Source: Benthicola sp964195715
Lineage (GTDB): Bacteria; Gemmatimonadota; Gemmatimonadetes; Palauibacterales; Palauibacteraceae
DNA: 64,000 nucleotides
Assembly (NCBI GenBank): GCA_964195715.1
Contig: CAXMRU010000057.1
Coordinates: 19,351 to 83,350 of the forward strand
Reading direction: 5' to 3'
Shown: positions 1 through 8,437 of the stretch, piece by piece
Layout of the letters: each line of letters begins with the position of its first letter
Position numbering within the stretch: the first letter of the stretch is position 1
Program-made: the position numbers and the translations under genes
The notes under the pieces: model-generated
The model's input: the letters and a program-made list of their open reading frames with translations, nothing else
The model's database searches: none
What the model was told of the DNA's origin: nothing

Positions 1-426
1 CTCGACCAGCAGCGCGGCGCTCTCGTTCGTAGAGAAGTTGGCCGGGCCCCGTATCACCTCGAGACCGCGATCTCGCAGCCAATCGGATGCGGTGTCCAGG
101 AGCTCGTTTGCCACTTTCTGCTCGTCCACGCACTCAAAGAACCCGAAGAACCCTACGGGCTCGTCGTGGTAGGCGACGTGGTTCCGATTATGGATTGCGA
201 CGATCCGACCGACCGTTTCGCCACCTCGCATGGCGATGTACGGCTGGACCTCGGAGTGCTTGTGGAAAGGGTGCTTCCCCCGATCGAACATGACCTTCAT
301 GTCGCGGAGCAGGGGCGCGACCCAGTTCGGGTCTCCCTCGTAGATGCGATACGGCAGGTCAAGAAACCGGCGGAACTCCTTCTTGCCGTCCGCCGGAATG
401 ACTTGTACGTCCGGCGACCCCGTCAC
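1..426 (-). CDS. GNAT-superfamily N-acyltransferase, partial (possible bacterial ceramide synthase)
   Basis: This is the first 142 codons of a leftward gene; the C-terminus lies beyond the window edge. The start is GTG at 426, overlapping the stop of the upstream SPT-like gene by 4 bp (GTGA), so translation is probably coupled. The protein opens with a block around 'EGDPNWVAPLLRDMK' and continues with 'GRIVAIHNRNH' and 'GFFGFFECVDEQ', which I recognise as an acyl-CoA N-acyltransferase-type GNAT family. Known in Caulobacter: ceramide synthase bCerS is a GNAT-like protein working with serine palmitoyltransferase. Coupling to an SPT-like enzyme makes N-acylation of a sphingoid base the leading inference. 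A generic GNAT acyltransferase remains possible. Confidence 0.75.
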   Translation of the reverse strand, partial: MTGSPDVQVIPADGKKEFRRFLDLPYRIYEGDPNWVAPLLRDMKVMFDRGKHPFHKHSEVQPYIAMRGGETVGRIVAIHNRNHVAYHDEPVGFFGFFECVDEQKVANELLDTASDWLRDRGLEVIRGPANFSTNESAALLVE

Positions 427-1625
427 GTCACCTCTATCCCGTGTCCGAGGACCCCGAACTTCTTGCCGACCCGTGCGAGTTGCTCGAGCACGAAGTCGAG
501 TTGCTCGTCGGTGTGGGTCGCCATGTAGCTGGTACGCAGGCAGCACCTGCCCTCGGGGACGGCCGGTGGCGCCACCGGGTTCGTGAAGACCCCGGCGTCG
601 AACAGTTCCCGCCAGATCAGGAACGTCTGCTCTACCGGACCGATGAGAATTGGAATGACGGGCGTTTCCGTGCGCCCGATATCGAAGCCCAGAATCGTAA
701 GCTCCTTCATCATCCGGTGCGTATTGGCCCACAGCCGTTCCTGCCGCTCCGGCTCGGTACGGATGATCTCCAGGGCCTTGATGACGGTCGCGACGGACGC
801 AGGAGGCATGCTGGCGCTGAAGATCAGCGCCCGCGCGTTGTTCTGCAGGTAGTCGATAACCAGGGCATCACCTGCGACGAAGCCACCGATCGAGGCGAGC
901 GACTTACTGAATGTACCGCTGATAAGGTCCACCTCGTCGGTCAGGCCGAAGTGGGCCGCCGTGCCCGCGCCGTGCGGCCCGAGCACGCCCAGGGAGTGAG
1001 CGTCATCCACCATGATGGCCGCCGAGTATTTCTTAGCCAGCGGGACCAGGTTGGGAAGATCGGCGATGTCGCCTTCCATGCTGTACACGCCGTCCACGAC
1101 GATCATCTTGCCACGATCGCCCTTCACTGCCTCGAGCAGTCGCTCGAGATGGTCGAAGTCAGCATGTCGGAACCGCTGGATGTCGCCGAAGCCAAGTCGC
1201 GCACCGTCCTGTATGCATGCGTGGTCCAGCTTGTCCAGGAAGACCGTGTCGTTGCGCGCTATCAGGGCCCCGATGGTACCGAGGTTTGTCTGATAGCCGG
1301 TGCTGAAGACGAGCGCCGCTTCCTTGTTTACGAAATCGGCCAGATCTTCTTCCAGCTGGTCGTGCAGATCGAGGTTCCCGTTCAGGAAACGGCTTCCCGT
1401 ACAGCCGCTGCCGTACTTGTCGAGAGCCGCCTTGGCAGCCTCGATGATCCTGGGGTCGTGAGTAAGCCCCATGTAGTTGTTGGAACCCACCATGACCTTC
1501 GTGTGGCCGTCGATGACGACTTCGGTGTCGGCCGAAGACTCGATTCTCTGGAAGTACGGATACAGCCCCGCCGCCCGCAGCTCCCGGGTGATGGTGAAGT
1601 TCGCGCACTTCTCGAACACATGCAT
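423..1625 (-). CDS. Serine palmitoyltransferase-like alpha-oxoamine synthase
   Basis: A 401-residue PLP enzyme that condenses an amino acid with an acyl-CoA, probably serine plus palmitoyl-CoA to 3-ketosphinganine, the first step of sphingolipid synthesis. Visible features are 'GSNNYMGLT' near residues 48-56, the cofactor-stacking His in 'LDHAC' (H135), 'VDDAHSLGVLG' (D207-H210) and the Schiff-base lysine in 'GTFSKSLASIGG' (K241). As I recall it, the sequence tracks Sphingobacterium SPT more closely than Kbl or BioF. The start at 1625 has AGGG about 12 bases upstream; the frame stays open to 1727 but lacks similarity there. Coupling to a GNAT gene supports a lipid role. Kbl or BioF activity is the alternative. 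Confidence 0.85.
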   Translation of the reverse strand: MHVFEKCANFTITRELRAAGLYPYFQRIESSADTEVVIDGHTKVMVGSNNYMGLTHDPRIIEAAKAALDKYGSGCTGSRFLNGNLDLHDQLEEDLADFVNKEAALVFSTGYQTNLGTIGALIARNDTVFLDKLDHACIQDGARLGFGDIQRFRHADFDHLERLLEAVKGDRGKMIVVDGVYSMEGDIADLPNLVPLAKKYSAAIMVDDAHSLGVLGPHGAGTAAHFGLTDEVDLISGTFSKSLASIGGFVAGDALVIDYLQNNARALIFSASMPPASVATVIKALEIIRTEPERQERLWANTHRMMKELTILGFDIGRTETPVIPILIGPVEQTFLIWRELFDAGVFTNPVAPPAVPEGRCCLRTSYMATHTDEQLDFVLEQLARVGKKFGVLGHGIEVT

Positions 1626-1819
1626 GCTGTGTCGACCCTTGAACGAGTGGCGGAGACTCGCGCTGCAGATTCGCAGGCTTGACCAAGTGAAAAAAAGGTA
1701 CCTGAGGAAACGCGGGCGAGCAAGCAAGTTGCCCGTTCTGACGCGGCTCTCCGACGCGGCGAGAGCCCGTGGAGAGCAGCCGCTTGCCCACGCGACGGCA
1801 TAGGCTCATCCTGCGCGTT

Positions 1820-2914
1820 GTGACTCGCAACCGATGCACCGACAGGCTTCGAGGGGCCCTCCCCTTTTCGCTCCTCACCCTCGCGCTGGGCGGCTGCGCC
1901 AGCACGGCCGGGCCGGTCGCGGGACCGGCTGGTGGCACTTCCGAAGAGGTGCTCTCCGCTCCGGTCGTGGACCCCGCGATCGAAGCGACCGCAGACACCC
2001 CGATTCCGGACGCGGTGGACTCCGTAGCCTCGCCGGGACTCGATCTCGATTCTCTCGTCGCCCTGATCCGGTCCGAGGCAGCACACGAGAGACCGCGTTC
2101 AATTCTTCCGTTCGGCGTCGCCTGGACGCCCGTCCAGCCGATCGAGGGATCGGCGATCGTCTTCAGGGTGATGCAACCCCGTGGCGGACTCGAGCCTGAA
2201 GCTGTCGCCGGCCGGTTCGCGGACGGCGTCGTCCGGTTCGGACGAGCCAGGCACACCTGGCTCGGCTTCGCAGCCGTGCCGATCGGCACGAGCGGCATTC
2301 TTCAACTCGATCTCGAGTTTCGGTTCGGCGACGGATCGATGTATCAGCAACAGGTTGGCATCGAAGTCGCGCCCAGGGTGTGGGAGCAGACTTCCCTGAG
2401 CGTCGCCCCGAGATTCTCCTCTCCACCGCCCGAGGTTCAGGATCGGATCGCCCGGGACCGGAAGCAGTTCCGCGCGGTGCTGGATTCCGCTTCGCCCGAA
2501 TGGCTGCTCGACGGCCCCTTCGCTCTACCCAGGCCCTTCGACGTGACGGCCGAGTTCGGCCAGGAGCGCGTGTTCAACGGAGAGATGCAGAGCCGCCACA
2601 CCGGACTCGACCTGCGGGGCCCGGTCGGTGAGCCCGTTCATGCAGCCGGTCGGGGCCGTGTCGTGCTGACAGGCGACTTCTACTTCTCGGGAAACGGCGT
2701 CTTCCTGGACCACGGCCTCGGGGTCTATACGGGGTACTTCCACCTGTCCGAGATTCTGGTGCCCGAGGGGGAGATGGTCGAGACCGGCGAGCTCATCGGT
2801 CGCGTCGGAGCGACGGGCCGCGTGACCGGACCTCACCTGCACTGGTCCTTGTGGGTGGACGGAACCGGCCAGGACGCCGGCAGCCTGCTGGAAGTGGAGA
2901 TACCGCTGCCCTGA
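1820..2914 (+). CDS. M23-family metallopeptidase, lipoprotein
   Basis: A probable cell-envelope endopeptidase of the lysostaphin/LytM type, acting on peptidoglycan cross-links. A hydrophobic N-terminus ends in a lipobox ('LALGGC'), so the mature protein should be lipid-anchored. The C-terminal M23 domain shows 'SRHTGLDLRGP' (metal His and Asp), then 'GYFHLSEI' and 'GPHLHWSLW' (HxH), all intact. The N-terminal 200 residues look like a beta-rich domain without a family I recognise. I chose GTG at 1820 because it gives a normal 26-residue signal peptide; the frame also allows GTG at 1769. It diverges from the SPT-like gene. Confidence 0.8.
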   Translation: MTRNRCTDRLRGALPFSLLTLALGGCASTAGPVAGPAGGTSEEVLSAPVVDPAIEATADTPIPDAVDSVASPGLDLDSLVALIRSEAAHERPRSILPFGVAWTPVQPIEGSAIVFRVMQPRGGLEPEAVAGRFADGVVRFGRARHTWLGFAAVPIGTSGILQLDLEFRFGDGSMYQQQVGIEVAPRVWEQTSLSVAPRFSSPPPEVQDRIARDRKQFRAVLDSASPEWLLDGPFALPRPFDVTAEFGQERVFNGEMQSRHTGLDLRGPVGEPVHAAGRGRVVLTGDFYFSGNGVFLDHGLGVYTGYFHLSEILVPEGEMVETGELIGRVGATGRVTGPHLHWSLWVDGTGQDAGSLLEVEIPLP

Positions 2915-2921
2915 AACAAAA

Positions 2922-2989
2922 GCCGCCTGACGGCTCCGGCACGTGACGGCGAGGCTCATACCGTATCGGCTCGAAACACGTCAGACGGC
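2922..2989. other. Imperfect inverted repeat with long loop
   Basis: GCCGCCTGACG at 2922-2932 matches the reverse complement of CGTCAGACGGC at 2979-2989 with one mismatch, separated by 46 bases. It sits just after the M23 lipoprotein gene, so it could act in 3' end formation or as an operator for the patatin gene. There is no T-run. The rest of the 2915-3140 gap shows nothing recognisable. Confidence 0.25.
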
Positions 2990-3140
2990 CATCTTCGGTC
3001 GTTCGATTGATTGAAACGCCACACCCCCTCCCAGTGTTCCCCACCATCCGATTCCCGATCTCGATTCTTGCTTTCACCGCAGGCGAGGAACACTTTGGCT
3101 CCCCGGAATCAACCATGACAGGTCGCGGATTGGAAGGCTA

Positions 3141-4784
3141 ATGACACGGATCGCACTGGTGCTGGGTGGCGGCGCGTCGCTCGGCTCTTATATCGGCGGA
3201 GCGGTGACGGAGATCATCAGAGCCGTCGAGGGCAATCGTCAAAGAGAGACGGTCGTTATCGACGTGATCACGGGCGCCTCGGCAGGTGCGCTGAACGCAG
3301 CCCTCGCCGCACGTTGCCTGACGGTGAACCGACACTTGCTCCCGTGGATCGAGCGGGCGTGGGTCGACGGCGCGGATGCATCCGTTCTCCTGAACCCGGC
3401 TCGGCCGGAACGGGAGGGCTGGCTCGATATCTCGGTTCTCGACGAGCTCACGCGAACCCTCGTCGATTCGGACGCGGCTTCCGACGACGGCGCCTCGAAG
3501 GCGGCAGGCAAGTCTGTACGGCTGGGCTTCACCCTCGCCAATCTGTACGGTGTACCTTACGACTACCGGTACCGCTTTCTGAATGAGCCCGAGCGGTCGT
3601 TCGGTGCGCGCGTTCACACCGACAACATCCGATTCGATCTGACTACGAAGAGTCGGGCCGGTAATCCAGTATGGGGAGAGATTGCGGGTGCCGCTGTCGC
3701 TTCCGCGAGTTTTCCGTTCGCCTTCCCGTCTCGCCGGATCGGCCGACGCAAGGCCGACTATCCGGGAGCGCGGCTGAGTGCCGGACCCGACGGCAAAGTC
3801 GACATGTGGTACCTCGACGGAGGGCTGTTCGACAACGCTCCCCTCGGGCTCGCCCGCGACCTGGTCGAGCTCGAGACTGGCCACCGGAACGACGATCGGC
3901 GCTACCTGTTCGTAGAGCCGGGCTTCGAGAGCTCGGGCCCGGGTCCTCTCGGTTCCGACGGTCCACCCGGCACGCTCACGGGCATGGCTTCAGCACTTGC
4001 GCGCGCGGTTCTCGGACAGGGCGCAGCCCGCGACTGGATGGTGGCCAACCGGATCAACTCGCGTCTCGAGATTCTGCAGGCTCTCGTGAAGCGGTTACCC
4101 GAGCTCGCTCCGGAACTGACCGATCCGCAGGCCCTGGCTCTTGGTCGGTATATCGGCGAGCTGGCGGAACACGTCGCCGAGATCCAGGTGGCTGCGGACG
4201 GAGGCGACGTCGAGGGCGCAGATGACCCGGTCGTGGACTATCTCGACTCGCAGGTCGAGCGCATCGAGATCGATCCGGCTTACTCCGGGACCCTGTCGCG
4301 CATCGATTCGCGCGCCGGCCGTGCCCGTCTCGCGAAGCTGATTTTCGTGCTCGAAGCCGCGGGGGGACTGCAGGACAAGGACGTCCTGCCTCTCTACCTC
4401 GTCGCGCCGGAGACCAGCGAGTCGCTGTCGGGCGACTTCCTGGGCCACTTCGGCGGCTTTTTCAACCGGGAGTGGCGCGCAAACGACTTCCGGGCCGGCA
4501 GGCGTGATGCCCGCCGGGTCATCGAGGAAACTCTGCCTGACGTGATTTCGTACGATCCGGGGGACAAAGCTGATTACCGGGTCGAGAAGATCGACCCGAG
4601 TTTCGCTTCGATTCCCACCGCGGGCCGAGCCCGTCTGAAGGATCTGGTCGATGCCGAAGCGGACCGCGTGTTGTCTGAGCTGCGGCCAGGACCGATCGCT
4701 GCCGCTTTCGGTTGGGCGTGGAAGCCCGTCGTTCGGCGGTGGGCGGCGGAGCGCACCATGACCGCCCTGCGCGGCGCGCGCTGA
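3141..4784 (+). CDS. Patatin-like phospholipase
   Basis: A 547-residue serine hydrolase of the patatin family, expected to act as a lipid acyl hydrolase. The catalytic elements are visible: the glycine-rich oxyanion loop 'GGGASLGSY' at residues 9-17, the nucleophile elbow 'GASAG' (S47) and the dyad Asp in 'DGG' (D226-G228). It is longer than a minimal patatin domain; the C-terminal 250 residues carry no motif I know. No signal peptide is evident. GGAAGG precedes the ATG. A LapA gene follows after 30 bp and is probably cotranscribed. Confidence 0.88.
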   Translation: MTRIALVLGGGASLGSYIGGAVTEIIRAVEGNRQRETVVIDVITGASAGALNAALAARCLTVNRHLLPWIERAWVDGADASVLLNPARPEREGWLDISVLDELTRTLVDSDAASDDGASKAAGKSVRLGFTLANLYGVPYDYRYRFLNEPERSFGARVHTDNIRFDLTTKSRAGNPVWGEIAGAAVASASFPFAFPSRRIGRRKADYPGARLSAGPDGKVDMWYLDGGLFDNAPLGLARDLVELETGHRNDDRRYLFVEPGFESSGPGPLGSDGPPGTLTGMASALARAVLGQGAARDWMVANRINSRLEILQALVKRLPELAPELTDPQALALGRYIGELAEHVAEIQVAADGGDVEGADDPVVDYLDSQVERIEIDPAYSGTLSRIDSRAGRARLAKLIFVLEAAGGLQDKDVLPLYLVAPETSESLSGDFLGHFGGFFNREWRANDFRAGRRDARRVIEETLPDVISYDPGDKADYRVEKIDPSFASIPTAGRARLKDLVDAEADRVLSELRPGPIAAAFGWAWKPVVRRWAAERTMTALRGAR

Positions 4785-4814
4785 GCGACACACGGCGGAG
4801 CAAAGGAGGGACGC

Positions 4815-5138
4815 ATGGCCGACCTCAAGAAAATCGCTCTCTCGATGCAGCAGTTGTTCCTGCTGATCGTGGTGGTGGCCGTAGTGTTCTTCGCGTTCTT
4901 GAACCTGGATTCGGTCACGATTGACCTGTTCTTCACCACGGTAACCACGAGTATCGCCCTCCTCCTGCTCGTGCCCCTGGCCGCGGGAATGCTCCTCGGC
5001 TGGCTCGGCGGTCGCCTGCGCGGCAGGAAGAAGGAGCAGGCGAAGCTCGGCGCCGGCCCGGCGGAGTTGCCGGCCGGTGACGAGGCCGTGAAAGACGTGG
5101 ACTGGGAGAACCTGGACCTCGACAAGATCGAGGTCTAG
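4815..5138 (+). CDS. LapA-domain (DUF1049) inner-membrane protein
   Basis: A 107-residue protein with two transmembrane segments (about 13-32 and 42-65) followed by a basic cytoplasmic stretch ('GRLRGRKKEQ'), the layout of the lipopolysaccharide-assembly LapA/DUF1049 family. 'FAFLNLDSVTIDLFF' between the helices is the typical family signature. A strong AAAGGAGG ribosome binding site lies 8 bases before ATG. It ends 11 bp before the convergent aconitase-family gene. The role in this organism is inferred only from family. Confidence 0.8.
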   Translation: MADLKKIALSMQQLFLLIVVVAVVFFAFLNLDSVTIDLFFTTVTTSIALLLLVPLAAGMLLGWLGGRLRGRKKEQAKLGAGPAELPAGDEAVKDVDWENLDLDKIEV

Positions 5139-5149
5139 CCGGTCGCCGC

Positions 5150-7153
5150 CTACTTCTCCTCGAAAGGCACGATCTTCCCCGCAAACGCTGACGCCAGCAC
5201 TGTGTAGGGGCTGGCAAGATACACCTGCCCCGGCCCGCTTCGTCCGGGGAAATTCCGGTTGATCGAGCTGACCGTCACCGTGTCCGAATCGAAGCTCACA
5301 CCCGGTCCGGCGTTGATACAGGCTCCGCATCCAGGTGGCAGCACGTCGATCCCGGCCTCCACGAACAGGTCGTGATAGCCCCGGTCGCGCGCGAATTCTT
5401 CGACCTCGAGCGACCCGTACTGCAGCCAGGCCTGGACCCGCCCCGGAACCCGACGCCCGTCGCGCAGCGCTTGCCGCACAACGCGGGCTGCCATTTCGAT
5501 GTCGTCCCATTTGGCACCGGTGCATGAACCCGCATACACGATGTCCACTTCTACGTCGCCCTCGAGCTCATCGATCGCCACGCCGTTCCCGGGATCGCCC
5601 GGGGTGGCGACCATGGGCCGCAGCTCGGAGGCGTCGATCGTCATTGTCCACTCGTAGATCGCGCCCTCATCACTGTACAGATCATCGGTCAGGGCTTCCG
5701 TCTCGCTGCGCCCCATGCCGCGGTGCGAGACCAGCCAGTCGATCGTGGTCTCGTCCGGCGCCACGATTCCCGTAAACCCACCGACTTCGGCCGCCATGTT
5801 CGTGAGCGTGGCCCGTTCGTCAATGCTCAGCGCACGAACCGCCTCTCCGGTGTACTCGAGAATCTTCCCGATCGCGTCGCCGCTGCGCACGTACGGATGG
5901 CGCAGGACCTCCAGCATCATGTCCTTGGCCGTGACGTTGTCCGCCTTGCGACCGGTGATCTCGATCCGCACCGAGGCGGGAACGCGCAGTCGGACGTCGC
6001 GCGTGGCCCACGAGTTCACGAGGGCTGTCGTGCCGACCCCGAACGCGAAGCAACCGAGAGCCCCGGAGTGCGGCGTGTGCGAATCGCTGCCCACCACAAC
6101 CTGGCCGGGTAGGGCATAGTCACCCAGCACCTTCACGTGGCAGATAGCTTCGGACCCGATCCGGTCGGGAAGCTCTCCGTGCAGCCGAATTCCCTGCTTC
6201 GCCGCGAACTCGCGCTGCCGATCGTGGAGCCCGTGGGCCGCGTCGAGCAGGCCCGCTGCCTTCTTCTCCTCACTGATCACCTGATCCAGAAACGCGAGGT
6301 GATCGCGGAAGAAGTAGATGCTGCCAGGCTCGTTGAGTTCAGCATCCTCTCCGGCGAATGCCTCCCAGAACGTGGCGGCCATCGGGGTCACATACTCGTG
6401 GCTGAACCGGATGTCCGTCCGGATGAACCCCGCATCGCCCGGAGCCACCGCGTCTACACCGACGTTGTCGGCGGCCAGGTCCGCCACCCAGTGCCGGGCC
6501 AGGATCTTCTCGGAGACCGTCATCGGCCGGGTCGCCTCAGTAACGACGGCCGGTACCTGCACCAGGCTCTTCAGACGCGCCACGGCATAGTCCAGCAGGC
6601 CGCCATACTCGATGATGTCCCTCTGGATCTTGCCGGCCTCGCCGATGAAGGACTCGAGCGGAATCTCTTCGCCCCTGCGGATGCGATCGATCAGCGAGAA
6701 ATCCGTGGAAGTGAAGATGCCCAGATTCTCGCAGTTCTCACGGTAGATCCGCTCGATATTTTCGGCGATGACGACCCGGATGCCGGCGGCGCGCTCCGCG
6801 TACGGCGCGGCCTCACGACTCGACCCCTTCCCCCGGCGCTTGCCCGAAACGGCCGCCACGAAGCTTCCACCGATCACATCGCCCTTGCCGACCGGGTGCT
6901 CGCCCTCGCAGAGGAGGCCGACGTATGGATACTGCCCCAGCGTCTCGTCGTAGTAGTAGCACACCCAGCCAGGTGTGATCTCATCGGTGCTGATATCGTT
7001 GCGGAGGGGAATGGACGGATCCCAATCCAGGTCCTCTCCGGCCAGTTGTCGTCGGATCAGCTCCGGGTCCTCGGTCAGAAACAGGACTCTGCCCTTCAGG
7101 CGCACCGTCGCCGGTCGTTTGCTCACCTCACGTGCCAGCAGTCTATCGAGCAT
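5150..7153 (-). CDS. Aconitase/isopropylmalate dehydratase-family hydro-lyase with N-terminal swivel domain
   Basis: A roughly 667-residue 4Fe-4S hydro-lyase. The swivel (LeuD-like) domain comes first: 'GSSREAAPYAERAAGIR' and 'NCENLGI' near residues 110-150 match the substrate-binding GSSRE block. The LeuC/aconitase-like catalytic part follows with 'VGSDSHTPHSGALG', 'GSCTG' (first cluster Cys, about 544) and 'GCGAC' (about 609 and 612). Aconitase A and homoaconitases carry the swivel last; AcnB has it before the catalytic domains but with a HEAT domain this protein lacks. The substrate cannot be read: citrate, isopropylmalate or another tricarboxylate are possible. GTG at 7162 is an alternative start. 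Confidence 0.85.
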   Translation of the reverse strand: MLDRLLAREVSKRPATVRLKGRVLFLTEDPELIRRQLAGEDLDWDPSIPLRNDISTDEITPGWVCYYYDETLGQYPYVGLLCEGEHPVGKGDVIGGSFVAAVSGKRRGKGSSREAAPYAERAAGIRVVIAENIERIYRENCENLGIFTSTDFSLIDRIRRGEEIPLESFIGEAGKIQRDIIEYGGLLDYAVARLKSLVQVPAVVTEATRPMTVSEKILARHWVADLAADNVGVDAVAPGDAGFIRTDIRFSHEYVTPMAATFWEAFAGEDAELNEPGSIYFFRDHLAFLDQVISEEKKAAGLLDAAHGLHDRQREFAAKQGIRLHGELPDRIGSEAICHVKVLGDYALPGQVVVGSDSHTPHSGALGCFAFGVGTTALVNSWATRDVRLRVPASVRIEITGRKADNVTAKDMMLEVLRHPYVRSGDAIGKILEYTGEAVRALSIDERATLTNMAAEVGGFTGIVAPDETTIDWLVSHRGMGRSETEALTDDLYSDEGAIYEWTMTIDASELRPMVATPGDPGNGVAIDELEGDVEVDIVYAGSCTGAKWDDIEMAARVVRQALRDGRRVPGRVQAWLQYGSLEVEEFARDRGYHDLFVEAGIDVLPPGCGACINAGPGVSFDSDTVTVSSINRNFPGRSGPGQVYLASPYTVLASAFAGKIVPFEEK

Positions 7154-7380
7154 CTGCACCACCGCTCAGGGAACGCCGTAAGTTCTTTCCTGACGCTTTT
7201 TCGCCGGCGGCCTCTTCGCCTTCACGTCCGGAATCGGGGGCGGTCAATCTATTCAGGGCGACACGGCGAGGCGACCCTGCCGGCGCGCGGACACGACGAG
7301 TCGCATCGGATCGCCCGAACCCGCTCCTCCCATTATACTCAACGCCCCTCGCGACCCTCGAATCAGAGGGGTGCGAGACT

Positions 7381-7400
7381 GTACCATAAGTGTACCATAA
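7381..7400 (+). repeat. Tandem GTACCATAA repeat upstream of the OmpA-like gene
   Basis: GTACCATAA occurs at 7381-7389 and again at 7392-7400, an 11-base period of about one helical turn, ending 14 bases before the start codon at 7415. A possible -10 hexamer TATACT lies at 7334-7339, so the repeat would fall in the leader RNA or serve as a repressor-type operator. The rest of 7154-7414 shows no gene. Confidence 0.4.
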
Positions 7401-7414
7401 TTGAGAGGTTCGTC

Positions 7415-8017
7415 ATGACTACCGTTTTCGTCCGCTTCACACTTGTGGCCTTCGTTGTCGTGGCGGCGGGGTGCAACAAGGTCAACCAGGACCAGTTCGA
7501 CCAGTCGATGGCGCATATGCAGTCGCAGTTGGACGAGCAGGACGCCGGCATCGAGACCAACGCAGCAGGCATCGAGGCGCTACAGGCAGAACTGGACGCC
7601 TTGCAGGCAGATCTCGAGGAGCTGGCAGACGAGTATCAAGCGAGCGTGGAGCGGTTCCAGGATCACATCCTGTTCGCGACGCCCGTCAACTTCGAGTTCG
7701 ATTCATACGATGTGCGCGACGGCGACTATGTTTTCCTCGACCGCTTCGCCATGGTCGTGAGCCACCACTACGGCAGCTCCGTCGTGACCATCCAGGGCTT
7801 CGCGGACCCGGCGGGTCCGGAGGACTACAACAGGCTTCTGTCGCAGAAGCGGGCCGAGAAAGTGGCCGCGTACCTCGTCGATCGGGGACTCGACGCCGGT
7901 TCGGTCCGTGCGGTAGGCCTGGGTGAGGTCCGGCCGGTGGCTCCCGGCGAGTGGGGGGAGGCCGAAGGAGGCTTGAAGAACCGGCGCGTCACGTTCGTGA
8001 TCGAGTCAGCCGGATAA
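7415..8017 (+). CDS. OmpA/Pal-like lipoprotein
   Basis: A 200-residue lipoprotein with lipobox 'VVAAGC' (C20), a predicted coiled coil of heptad-like 'ALQAELDALQADLEEL' repeats (about 30-80), and a C-terminal OmpA domain (about 90-198). That domain shows 'TIQGFADPAGPEDYN', 'LSQKRAEKVAAYL' and 'NRRVTFVIE', the peptidoglycan-binding signature. It probably tethers the outer membrane to the wall, as Pal does, but no tol genes are adjacent. The ATG at 7415 directly precedes the signal peptide. Confidence 0.85.
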   Translation: MTTVFVRFTLVAFVVVAAGCNKVNQDQFDQSMAHMQSQLDEQDAGIETNAAGIEALQAELDALQADLEELADEYQASVERFQDHILFATPVNFEFDSYDVRDGDYVFLDRFAMVVSHHYGSSVVTIQGFADPAGPEDYNRLLSQKRAEKVAAYLVDRGLDAGSVRAVGLGEVRPVAPGEWGEAEGGLKNRRVTFVIESAG

Positions 8018-8077
8018 TCGTCGCACACCGCGGGGCGGGGCCTCTCACGCCTCGCGGTTTCTTGCTGGGAGGGCCGT

Positions 8078-8416
8078 TTGAGCACGATCAGCTACGACGA
8101 GTTCGAAAAGGTCGACATCCGGGTCGGCACGATTGTCGAGGCCGAGGAGTTTCCCCGGGCCCGGAAACCACTGTACCGACTCCGAATCGATTTCGGCCCC
8201 GAAGTCGGGGAGCGGCAGTCGGCGGCCGGCCTTCCCGGACGTTACCTGCTGGAAGAGCTGGTCGGCAGGCAGGTGATCGCGGTCCTTAATCTCGGGGTCC
8301 GCAACATCGCGGGCTTCGAGTCGGAGTGTCTGACGCTCGGACTTCCGGACGAGGAAGGGGAGACCATCCTCCTGGCACCCACCTGTGCCGTTCCGAACGG
8401 CGGCAAGATCTTCTGA
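8078..8416 (+). CDS. CsaA-like tRNA-binding-domain protein
   Basis: A 112-residue single-domain OB-fold protein of the CsaA/EMAP-II tRNA-binding family. It opens 'FEKVDIRVGTIVEAEEFP' and ends 'VPNGGKIF', both hallmarks of CsaA. Known relatives are dimeric and bind tRNA or act as secretion-related chaperones. The start is TTG with GGGAGG 4 bases upstream. The central region matches the usual CsaA layout but is slightly diverged ('AAGLPGRYLLEEL'). It precedes ygfZ by 21 bp, so they may be cotranscribed. Confidence 0.82.
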   Translation: MSTISYDEFEKVDIRVGTIVEAEEFPRARKPLYRLRIDFGPEVGERQSAAGLPGRYLLEELVGRQVIAVLNLGVRNIAGFESECLTLGLPDEEGETILLAPTCAVPNGGKIF

Positions 8417-8437
8417 CCTTCCAGGCCAAGAGAAAGA

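Noticed and set aside
6137..7414. Long rightward open frame continuous with the OmpA-like gene
   Set aside because: It is antisense to the aconitase-family gene; real coding begins with the lipoprotein signal at 7415.
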